Shown here: one piece after another, positions 1-6,325 of the stretch | How positions within the stretch are numbered: the stretch's first letter is position 1 | Layout: each line of letters opens with the position of its first letter | NCBI GenBank assembly: GCA_005882955.1 | Contig: VBBB01000016.1 | Coordinates: forward strand, 2,674 to 8,998 | Source: Candidatus Bathyarchaeota archaeon | GTDB lineage: Archaea > Thermoproteota > Bathyarchaeia > 40CM-2-53-6 | DNA length: 6,325 nt | Direction of reading: 5' to 3' | Notes under the pieces: generated by a model | The model's database searches: none | Told to the model about the DNA's origin: nothing | The model's input: only the letters and a program-made list of their open reading frames with translations | Program-made: the position numbers and the translations under genes

Positions 1-1654
1 GGTTTCCATCGTGTTATCGTGACAAGACTATACTCGATCCTTGGAGGCCCAGTGGTCTTGTATGCCATAGAGTGCTTGAGAAAGTTAGCATCGTCCCGTT
101 TCGCATAGTCGGTCCTGTAGTGGGCCCCCCTCGATTCGCGTCTTTTCAATGCAGAGTAGGGTATAGTCTCTGCAACGTCTAGCATAAAGTCGAGTTCCAG
201 CGCAGCGACGAGTTCCGTGTTGTAGACGTGATCCTTGTCTTCGACTATAGCGTTACTGAGTCGCGTCTTGAGGTCGCCGATTATTCTGCAGCCCTCTTTG
301 AGGCTGTTCTCGTCTCGATAGATTCCTACGTGCTTCTCCATCCCGTTTTGCATCTCTGTCCTGATGCTGGATATTCTCTCGCCTTGTTCATGTTTGAGTA
401 GCTGGTCGAAGATCCTCTTCTCCTCCATCATCACTTCTCCTTGTACAGGGTTTCCGAAACTGGGACTGTCCAGTTTCATTGCGTATCCGGCTGCGGATCT
501 GCCTGCGGCCGCGCCGAAGACTAGACATTCAGTAAGGGAGTTGCTTCCCAGCCTATTAGCACCGTTCATGCTGACACATGCTACTTCGCCGGCTGCATAT
601 AGTCCCGGCATTCCGGTGAACCCGTGCACATCCGTGTGCACGCCGCCCATCATGTAGTGCTGTCCCGGTCGTACGGGGATTGGCTCATGCTCAGGGTCTA
701 TTCCGAGATATTTCTCGGCGAGTTCCTTTACGAAGGGCAGTTTGTCCTCTATGGTTATTTTGCCTAGGTGTGTGAGGTCGAGGTTTACGTAGCTGCCGTA
801 AGGTCCCTCGAATCCTCTGCCCGCGTTAATCTCGCTCATCTCGGCCCTTGATAGAATATCACGGGGACCGAGTTCCATCTTGTTCGGCACGTAGCGTTTG
901 AGGAAGCGTTCTCCATCCTTGTTCAACAGATGACCTCCTTCTCCGCGGGCGGCTTCGGTGATGAGAATGCCTGTATTCGGGAGCAGGGTAGGGTGGTACT
1001 GGACCATTTCCATGTCCTTCAGTGGGACCCCCGCCCGGTAGGCTAATGCCATACCATCACCGGTCTTTATCCATCCGTTGGTCGTGAACTGGAAGATACG
1101 CCCACAACCTCCAGTCGCGATGATTACGGCCTTCCCGAGGATTGTTACTAGTTTGCCCGTCCGCACTTCTATGGCGGTTACGCCCTCGACCCGGCCGTCG
1201 TCGACCAACAGGGAGGTTACGAACCATTCATCGTAGCGCCGGATGTTCTCATACTTCAGCGAAGTCTGGAATAGGGTGTGAAGTAGGTGGAAGCCGATCT
1301 TGTCTGTTGCGAAGAGCGTCCTCTTAACGCTCATTCCACCGAAGGCTCGAGAGCTGATTCGTCCATCCGGGTCTCGACTGAACGGGCATCCCCAGTGCTC
1401 AAGCTGATAAGACTCACGCGGAGCCTCCTTTACGAAAACTTTATCGTGTCGTAAGCGTGCGAGTCAAAACTGTCGTATTCGCGCGTGACTGCCGCCATTC
1501 CTCCCTCAGCGGAGACGGTGTGGCTTCGCATCGGGTAGACTTTCGAGACAACCGCGACATCCAGCTTGGGCTCAAGTTCAACAGCCGCTATAGCCGCACG
1601 TAGGCCTGCTGCTCCGCCACCTACAATGACGATGTCGTGATTGTGATGCTCCAA
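1..1654 (-). CDS. sdhA: Succinate dehydrogenase/fumarate reductase flavoprotein subunit; C-terminal end off the window, frame broken near 1437
   Basis: This subunit oxidises succinate to fumarate (or the reverse) with a covalently bound FAD, passing electrons to the iron-sulfur subunit of complex II at the membrane. Seen: an N-terminal Rossmann motif VGGGAAGLRA (residues 11-20); RSHTVSAEGG, whose His45 is the family's FAD-linking histidine; HPT at 987-995; GPRD with the catalytic-type arginine at 861-863; HYMMGG near 657; NGANRLGSNSLTE near 530-575; and ESRGAHYR near 127-150. About 551 codons are present. The frame is still open at base 1 after ITRWKP, so by family length only about 5-10 residues plus the stop are missing. 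The chosen start is TTG at 1654, because an in-frame stop lies a few codons upstream with no ATG or GTG between; no Shine-Dalgarno is visible. After residue 72 (DTIK) the frame hits TAA at 1430, while the rest of the protein continues in another frame from FVKEAPRE. About 13 conserved residues are missing there. The remainder, 1-1436, is uninterrupted. sdhB would be expected just off the left edge. Confidence 0.93.
1430..1441 (-). other. Frame-breaking internal deletion in sdhA
   Basis: Upstream codons read DTIK (ending at 1439) and then run into TAA at 1430-1432. The downstream frame reads TTC GTA AAG GAG from 1436, giving FVKEAPRE. Family members carry about 13 residues between these points, of the type G-S-D-(2 residues)-x-D-Q-D-A-(I/V)-E-(Y/F). 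Two leftover bases sit between the frames, so the net loss is about 37 nt if 13 codons were there (3n minus 2 in general). The exact missing sequence is inferred from the family, not seen. A weak 6-bp inverted repeat (TTACGA at 1430-1435, TCGTAA at 1449-1454) spans the site. This could be an assembly defect or a true lesion. Confidence 0.85.
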
Positions 1655-1703
1655 GCCCGCAAATCTCTGCTGGATCGTCTTGGGTTAACGAGTTGGACCG
1701 TAC

Positions 1704-1709
1704 TTTAAA
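1704..1709 (-). promoter_or_regulatory. TATA-like box upstream of sdhA
   Basis: TTTAAA, inside ATCATTTAAAGTA on the minus strand, lies about 50 bases before the sdhA TTG start in the 119-base gap after the membrane-protein gene. An archaeal TATA box sits about 25 bases before the transcription start, which would put the start near 1680 and leave a short leader of roughly 25 bases. No clear BRE can be claimed. This is a single AT-rich hexamer in a moderately GC-rich region, so the assignment is tentative. It does suggest sdhA has its own promoter and is not simply read through from the gene upstream. Confidence 0.4.
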
Positions 1710-1773
1710 TGATCTAATTAGACGGACGATTGTTCGACTGATTCAGACACTTAACATGGGGGATATTCGGTCG

Positions 1774-3519
1774 CTATTTAGCGGGGACTTTGACAGCCTT
1801 GAGGCCTTCATTATCCAGTCTCAGCTGGAGGGCAAACGCTCCATGCAGCGCGCCCAAGAATCTTGGCTCCATTGTGTTGATGTTTGCTAGGAAGAGTGCC
1901 GTGGCGTTTGGGACGGTTAGCAAATCGATTAGTTGTTTGATTCCGGAATAGACTTGTTCCCAACGCTCGCCCCGGATCAGCTCGGTGATGCTGTCGAAGA
2001 CGAAACTGGCGCCGGAGTTCTTGCTGTTGTCTAAGAAGTCCGATAGTACTGCTGCGACGAGCCCAAGTTCCTTGTCTGGGATCTGCATTTCACCATCGGG
2101 TAGCTCGTCGGGGACAGAGATCAATGATGACGCGGCTATGATCTTGATCATCCTCTTGCCCTTGTTCGCTCTGTAGAGCTTGCTGGATTTGGTTGTGAAC
2201 AGTACGCAGAGTTCGGCGTTACTGATCCCTTCGGCGAGGAATTTGTCGACTACTCCCTCATAGTCGGAGCTTGTTTCGTACTCCAGCAGGATGATTGATC
2301 CTCGTATTTTCTGGTGATCGAGCTCGACCATGGATGAGAACGGGTCTGTAGATTCGGACAAATTGAGAAGTTCAATACCGGTGTTGCGGCGCAGGAACTC
2401 GGTGAGTTGTGGTCTAGGGGCTTTACTGCTTTCCAGCAAAAAGAGCTCAGCTGGCTCCTGATGCTTCTCGCCTGCCCCTTTGTCGAGAGATGGGACTACT
2501 CCTTCAAGATTTTCTTGGCCAAGCTCGTTAACGAAAACCGTTGATGTCGGGCCGAAGCTCAATCTGTCCGACAGTCCTTCACGTGGGAACGCGTGTTCTA
2601 CCCAGTTTTCCGAAACGACGACCCTACCATTCTGCTGCCATTCGCTAAAATGAGATTCGTGTAGGGACAAGTTTCCTACAAGCCATCCATTACTGGACGC
2701 GCTGATTACGACTCTCGCGCCAGAATCAACCAGTCCCTTGAGCGTCGATGAGAGAAACGAGATTGCTCTCTTTCCCGAGTCGTGGAGAATCAAGTATCGA
2801 TGTCCCGACTTGACGATCGTCTCGGGGAGAAGTTGCCCAGAGGAGAATCTTACCGAGCTCAGAGTGAACGCATCGGTCGTAGACATCAAGAAGAACAATA
2901 CTGAACCCACGATAAACGCTATCTCCCAACCGTATGGGAGAGACACCGGAAGGACCGGAGGCTGCGCCCCCAGTGCAAACAAGACTGTTCCAACCGTTAC
3001 AAAAAGGGCCCAGGTCACGGAGAGCATAGCCAGGGAATTCTTGACGTGCGCCGGTTTCGCTCGTCTGCGAGCCGACAGGAACAAGCTTGTTGGGTAGACC
3101 GTTGCAGTTGACAGCAAGACGATTGTAAAAGGCAGGAACAAGATGGGTAAAGATAGGTTGAGCGCGACCCAGGCGAAAACCACTACTTCATAGACAAGAA
3201 GCGATATCCGCGATCTCAGTCTTGACCAAGCTTCTCGAAGCGTATTGGACTCAGGACAAAAGTATAGACTCGCAGCAGTCAGCCCGATAACGGCGAAAAC
3301 TAAGCCCGAACTAACTTGACTGCCGTAGGTTGCCCAGGGGTAGCCTAGGTTGCGGAATATGTCGAATATGACGGAACATAGAAAGTAAATGTTGAGTCGA
3401 ACCAGGTTGCCAGCCCTAACACCGGTTATGGACGCTTTGTGATGTAGAAGACGCCGGAGTGCGATAACTGGAAGAATCAGTGCAGCGGCGTCAAGGTAGA
3501 CTTCAACGTACGTCGGGCA
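1774..3519 (-). CDS. Seven-pass membrane protein with degenerate RecA/KaiC-like (DUF835-like) cytoplasmic region; start unresolved
   Basis: No specific function is recognised. The open frame runs from just after a TAG at 3520-3522 to the TAG at 1774 (581 codons). The first ordinary in-frame start is GTG at 3183 (469 residues), but the 112 codons before it encode convincing hydrophobic helices and are probably part of the gene. Counting from 3519, helices lie at about residues 4-21, 39-55, 69-87, 105-124, 127-150, 163-183 and 198-219. A soluble region of about 360 residues follows. Its last 180 residues (from RGSIILLEYE to the end) follow a RecA/KaiC or DUF835-like pattern: a first strand where a Walker A loop would be, but EYETSSDYEG with no GKT; a Walker B-like FVFDSIT; then PNATALFLAN and a terminal strand pair ending GLKAVKV. 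A more divergent similar unit may begin at SGHRYLILHD (about residue 238). Membrane-anchored DUF835-type proteins are common in archaea and mostly uncharacterised; a sensory or signalling role is inference. Gaps of 108 and 119 bases to its neighbours suggest separate transcription. Confidence 0.72.
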   Translation of the reverse strand, partial: CPTYVEVYLDAAALILPVIALRRLLHHKASITGVRAGNLVRLNIYFLCSVIFDIFRNLGYPWATYGSQVSSGLVFAVIGLTAASLYFCPESNTLREAWSRLRSRISLLVYEVVVFAWVALNLSLPILFLPFTIVLLSTATVYPTSLFLSARRRAKPAHVKNSLAMLSVTWALFVTVGTVLFALGAQPPVLPVSLPYGWEIAFIVGSVLFFLMSTTDAFTLSSVRFSSGQLLPETIVKSGHRYLILHDSGKRAISFLSSTLKGLVDSGARVVISASSNGWLVGNLSLHESHFSEWQQNGRVVVSENWVEHAFPREGLSDRLSFGPTSTVFVNELGQENLEGVVPSLDKGAGEKHQEPAELFLLESSKAPRPQLTEFLRRNTGIELLNLSESTDPFSSMVELDHQKIRGSIILLEYETSSDYEGVVDKFLAEGISNAELCVLFTTKSSKLYRANKGKRMIKIIAASSLISVPDELPDGEMQIPDKELGLVAAVLSDFLDNSKNSGASFVFDSITELIRGERWEQVYSGIKQLIDLLTVPNATALFLANINTMEPRFLGALHGAFALQLRLDNEGLKAVKVPAK

Positions 3520-3520
3520 C
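3515..3520 (-). other. Probable true start of the membrane-protein gene, one base out of frame
   Basis: On the minus strand the sequence reads GTG CCC GAC G from 3520. The membrane-protein frame enters as TGC CCG ACG TAC GTT GAA, directly after an in-frame TAG (3522-3520). It has no ATG, GTG or TTG for the next 112 codons; the earliest alternative would be a CTG at 3480. If the CCC run were CC, the gene would begin GTG CCG ACG TAC GTT GAA (MPTYVEVYLD), a natural start for a first membrane helix. This correction is an inference. An ATG at 3530-3528 is in a different frame and stops after 17 codons. Confidence 0.4.
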
Positions 3521-3627
3521 TACACTCCATTCGGCGAGATTGAGATGTTAGGGACCCGTGCTATCGGTTTCAATCTGGCGTAACTGGCAGCGCTTGTTGA
3601 ACGGTACTGTTCGACGAAGAAGACGAT
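3520..3627. other. Intergenic region between the HIT gene and the membrane-protein gene
   Basis: These 108 bases separate the HIT stop (3628) from the unresolved start of the membrane-protein gene. No convincing TATA box, terminator hairpin or RNA gene was found. A pyrimidine-rich stretch (TCGTCTTCTTCG, minus strand) follows the HIT stop closely and could serve in archaeal termination, but this is too weak to call. Confidence 0.5.
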
Positions 3628-4077
3628 CTACTTGCTATCTTTGAGCTGAGATTGAACTTGTTTCACAAGGCTCTCGTACTCTTCTCTCGCCAGCCTTTTC
3701 CTGCGTATGGATCCTGTCCATATTGGGCGTCCCCACATTGGCTCAGTCTTGTATCGTGGAACTAGGTGCCAGTGAAGATGAGGCATTCCATTACCGAGAA
3801 GTTCATAGTTCATTTTGTCGGGATTGAAAGTCTTGGCAAGAGCAGTTGCTACTCGGGACATGTCTTCAAGGAAGTTTTTCCTATTCCTGTCTGTTAGCTG
3901 GTAGAGCTCTTCGTCGTGCCATTTGAGGGTAACGAAAGAATAACCTCTGAAGAACTGGTCAGGGTTGAGCTTTCCGATAGAAGTGCGTGATTCAAAAAAG
4001 ACCAAGTGAGCCGGTTCGCGCAGACTCTTGCAAATCCAACAGTCAGGCTTCAGTTCTACCAAAGAAGACAATACCAT
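3628..4077 (-). CDS. HIT-family (histidine triad) nucleotide-binding protein
   Basis: This is a member of the histidine-triad superfamily, cytosolic enzymes that hydrolyse or transfer nucleoside phosphates linked to another group (Ap4A-type, AMP-amide or related substrates); the substrate here cannot be told. From the ATG at 4077 the protein is 149 residues, a usual HIT length. Seen: a CWIC motif at residues 13-16, the position of the zinc-type CxxC in many HIT proteins; the body helix ELYQLTDRNRKNFLEDMSRV; and the catalytic triad in GNGMPHLHWHLVPRY (His100, His102, His104, fitting H-x-H-x-H), followed by MWGRPIW. The C-terminus is a charged helix. The frame stays open upstream to a TTG at 4143 (171 residues), but that extension lacks HIT features, and neither start has a Shine-Dalgarno, so ATG is preferred. 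The gene begins 75 bases after the ileS stop on the same strand, so co-transcription with ileS is plausible. Confidence 0.9.
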   Translation of the reverse strand: MVLSSLVELKPDCWICKSLREPAHLVFFESRTSIGKLNPDQFFRGYSFVTLKWHDEELYQLTDRNRKNFLEDMSRVATALAKTFNPDKMNYELLGNGMPHLHWHLVPRYKTEPMWGRPIWTGSIRRKRLAREEYESLVKQVQSQLKDSK

Positions 4078-4152
4078 TTCAAATGAGTCGAATTCGAATG
4101 TCTCTTGGAGTTCGATGCGGAGATCTCTTGCAAAGCATTGCAATGACGAGCT

Positions 4153-6325
4153 TCATTGCTGTCGTGTTATGCCCATGTGGAAATCGTTGCCCTCTATCTT
4201 CCAGTCTTCCTCTTGTGCCGCAGCAGGCCTCGGTTGGTCTGGGCGTAGTAGAACGAAGGTCTTAGCTCGGACTTCTTCCATCAAATACTCCTTCTCGTCC
4301 TCCAACCAGCCGAGTTTTTCTGGGTCGGAGACTGTGACGAACGCGTCGACGAACGCGTCGACGGGAAGGTCTAGTCGTTTTCTCATTTCCTGTAATCGAC
4401 GGATTACTTCTCGGACAAAGCCTTCTCTGACTAGTTCGCTTGGAATCGTCAGGTCCACGTAGACGCGTCCTTCCTCGAACGTTCCGATAGCATGGTTCTC
4501 AGGTATCTCTTCCTTCAAGGAGACCATCGCGTTCGTAATCCTGTACTCCTTCTCGTCCACCTTGACCGGAAAGTATCCTTCTTGTTTGAGGACGCGCAGC
4601 AGCTGACGGCCGTCGACTAAGCGGAGTCTCTCTGCGACCTTGTTCGCTTCTCCCCGAAACGCTGGGCCGAGCGCTTTGAAATTCGGTTCAACAATCAGCT
4701 TCTTCAAACGTTCTTCCTTGGCTAGGCTGACCAGCCTCACGTCTTTCGCGTTGACCTCTTGAAGGAGAAGTTCACGAAGGGTCCTCACGGTGCGTTTCAC
4801 TATCGGCTTGTCAGCAACTATCAAGATGGTAGAGACGGGTTGACGGAGCTTGATCTTCTTTGATTGGCGTGCCGAGGCTGTAGCGTCAGAAATGTGCTGG
4901 ACAATGCGCATTTCCTCTTCCAGTGTCTTGTTAATCCATTTTTTGTCTGCGCTCGGCCACGCGGTCATGTGGATGCTTTCTGGACTCAAAGGTTCAGTGC
5001 TTCGGAAGGCTTCCCGGTAGATCGTCTCTGTGAGAAACGGCATTGCTGGTGCTGCGAACGCCAGCCAGCTCCTGAGTGCATGATAGAGTACCGCGTACGC
5101 CGCGAGTTTGTCCCGGCTTGTCTTTTCCAGCCAGAATCGTCGACGGACTAGTCGAATGTACCAGTGGCTCAGGTCTTCGATGACAAACTGCCTTAGTGCG
5201 CGAACTGCCAGATGGATTTCGAGACCATCCATGTATTTCGTAACATCCCTCATCAGAGTTTCCGTCCTAGAAAGCAGCCACTTGTCCTCTGGATGGAACG
5301 ATTTCGCCAGTTTTTGTGGTGACCATTTGTTGGGTGTGAATTTGTCGAGGTTCATGTAGAGGGTTGCGAAGGCGAAGACGTTCCAGACAATCTGTAGATC
5401 TCGCGCAGCTGTCTCTACTGCATTCCAGGAAAATCGAAAGTCGTCCCAGACCGTGGTCTGGAGAGTGTAGAATCGTAGAGCGTCTCTGCCATGCTTTGCA
5501 ATGACATCTTCTGGGCTGACAAAGTTTCCCTTGGACTTGCTCATCTTCTCCCCGTCCGGGTCCAAGGTGTGTCCGTGCATCAGCACCGTCTTGTACGGTG
5601 TCTTGTTGAAGACTAGAATGCTCGAACCTAACTGGTTGTAGAACCAGCCTCTGGTCTGGTCGTGAGCTTCAACGATCGCGTCAGCCGGCCACCATGCTCG
5701 CAGCTTCTTCAGATTAGGTGGATAGTCTAGTCCCGCCCAAGAGGCTACGCCTGAGTCAAGCCATCCGTCGAGGACATCCGGCTCTCTTCTCGCTCGTTTC
5801 TATTTGGTCTACGCCGTTTCTGTGAAGTTCGAACTTTCGTGGGGGTTGAACGGCTATCTTCTCTAGCTCAGCTCGGGACCCTACTACATTATGCTCTCCA
5901 CATTCTTGGCATGTCCAGACAGGGAGTGGGGTTCCCCAGTACCGTTGACGACTGATGACCCAGTCCCGAGCACCAACCAGCCATGTGTGGAATCTTTTAG
6001 ACCCTGCCCATTCCGGGGTCCATAGGACTTTCTTGTTCTCCTGAATCATTTTCTGCTTGAACTTCGTGACTTTGATGAACCACTGGTCCGTAGCTCGTAG
6101 TATCAGTGGAGTCTTGCAGCGCCAGCAGTGGGGATACGAGTGTTCGATAGTCTCCTCTCTGAACAGTAATCCTTTGGTTTCGAGGTCTTGGACTATCACC
6201 GGGTTTGCTTCTCTGACTTGGAGTCCGGCATACTTTCCGGCTTCTGGGGTGAAGTGTCCCGACCCGTCTACAGGAGAGAGAATTGGCAGGCCGTTTCGCT
6301 GGCCCACCTCGAAATCTTCTTCGCC
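4153..6325 (-). CDS. ileS: Isoleucyl-tRNA synthetase; N-terminal third off the window, frame broken near 5790
   Basis: This class I aminoacyl-tRNA synthetase charges tRNA-Ile with isoleucine. The frame enters at base 6325 with GEEDFEVG, normally just after the HxAPGHG segment of the editing (CP1) domain, so roughly 300 residues including the HIGH motif lie off the right edge. Seen in order: HSYPHCWRCKTPL and ATDQWFI; GARDWVISRQRYWGTPLP; a first zinc-type pair in TCQECGEHN; PDVLDGWLDSGVASWAG; WPADAIVEAHDQTRGWFYNQL; the catalytic KMSKS at 5533-5547; the anticodon-binding signature SHWYIRLVRRRFW; and a long C-terminal domain typical of the archaeal/eukaryotic-like IleS type, ending at TGA 4153-4155. 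The upstream frame (6325 to about 5800) ends in a stop at 5756, while the downstream frame covers about 5799 to 4153 without interruption. Residues expected at the junction are missing. An organism needs this enzyme, so either the sequence has an error here or another copy exists. Confidence 0.94.
4336..4362. repeat. 12-bp tandem repeat inside ileS
   Basis: GACGAACGCGTC occurs twice head to tail (4336-4347 and 4348-4359), followed by GAC, giving 2.25 perfect copies. The unit is a multiple of three and lies in frame in the C-terminal region of ileS, where it encodes a duplicated four-residue unit in PVDAFVDAFVTV. It looks like a recent in-frame slippage duplication, or an assembly duplication. 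It should be tolerated because the surrounding C-terminal domain is variable. Confidence 0.85.
5785..5803 (-). other. Frame-breaking deletion in ileS removing the second Cys pair
   Basis: The upstream frame reads ELHRNGVDQIE to base 5798 and then drifts to a stop at 5756. The correct downstream frame reads AGA AGA GAG CCG GAT GTC from 5790, giving RREPDVLDGWLDSG. In related enzymes about 11-12 residues of the type x-L-K-C-x-K-C-G-G-x-M separate VDEI from RRxPDV. Here only ten bases (5800-5791) remain, so about 23 or 26 nt are missing, inferred from family spacing. The lost segment would hold the second CxxC that pairs with TCQEC, about 30 residues upstream, to bind zinc. A 7-base direct repeat AGAAACG (minus strand, 5815-5821 and 5795-5801) has one copy at the junction. 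Confidence 0.82.

Noticed and set aside
364..657. Plus-strand open frames opposite sdhA (also 1142-1327)
   Set aside because: The opposite strand encodes uninterrupted, highly conserved SdhA sequence here.
1430..1454. 6-bp inverted repeat (TTACGA/TCGTAA) at the sdhA break as a functional hairpin or recombination site
   Set aside because: Six base pairs with a 13-base loop inside a coding region is easily chance, and nothing else supports a functional element.
1693..1890. A 65-codon plus-strand open frame that begins in the gap upstream of sdhA
   Set aside because: More than half of it overlaps the 3' end of the membrane-protein gene in antisense. It has no supporting motif, and its beginning covers the sdhA promoter region. 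A small peptide cannot be fully excluded.
2738..3097. A 119-codon plus-strand open frame opposite the membrane-protein gene
   Set aside because: It has no recognisable motif, and the opposite strand has clear coding pattern with membrane helices.
4028..4462. A 144-codon open frame on the plus strand opposite ileS and the HIT gene
   Set aside because: It lies entirely opposite two well-supported genes and its serine/arginine/threonine-rich translation matches no family. It is an antisense shadow.
5756..5803. Programmed frameshift, intein or bypass as an explanation for the ileS break
   Set aside because: Residues are missing, not added, and a frameshift would not recover the lost Cys pair. 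No slippery heptamer is present at the junction.
1..6325. tRNA, rRNA, CRISPR repeats, insertion sequences or phage genes
   Set aside because: Nearly all of the window is explained by four genes, and the two gaps of about 110-120 bases show no cloverleaf, spaced repeats or transposase-like coding.

Overview
This window is most likely a piece of an archaeal chromosome, probably from a metagenome-type assembly. All four recognisable genes lie on the minus strand, so transcription runs from high to low coordinates: ileS (isoleucyl-tRNA synthetase), a small HIT-family protein, a multi-membrane-pass protein with a degenerate RecA/KaiC-like (DUF835-like) cytoplasmic region, and sdhA (succinate dehydrogenase/fumarate reductase flavoprotein). 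Archaeal origin is inferred from the DUF835-like C-terminus, the IleS sequence style, the absence of Shine-Dalgarno sequences at several starts and a TATA-like TTTAAA upstream of sdhA. The phylum is not resolved; Thermoplasmatota or a Nitrososphaeria-type lineage would both fit. A succinate dehydrogenase with a conserved covalent-FAD histidine suggests a respiring organism.

Layout from right to left. Positions 6325-4153 hold ileS, lacking about its first 300 codons (off the right edge) and interrupted near 5790 by a frame break that also removes a conserved Cys-x-x-Cys segment. Positions 4077-3628 hold the HIT protein. A 108-base gap follows. Positions 3519-1774 hold the membrane protein. Its in-frame coding sequence clearly extends about 112 codons upstream of its first ordinary start codon, and the true start is unresolved. 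A 119-base gap with a TATA-like box leads to sdhA (1654 to the left edge), which is complete except for a handful of C-terminal residues but has an out-of-frame internal deletion near 1437.

The genes are housekeeping (translation, central respiration), apart from one poorly characterised membrane protein. Nothing here resembles a defence island, mobile element, CRISPR array or RNA gene. The most notable points are two short frame-breaking losses in two normally essential, highly conserved genes, which look more like sequence or assembly defects than biology, and the seven-pass membrane protein with a P-loop-less RecA-like region, which may be a sensor or signalling protein.
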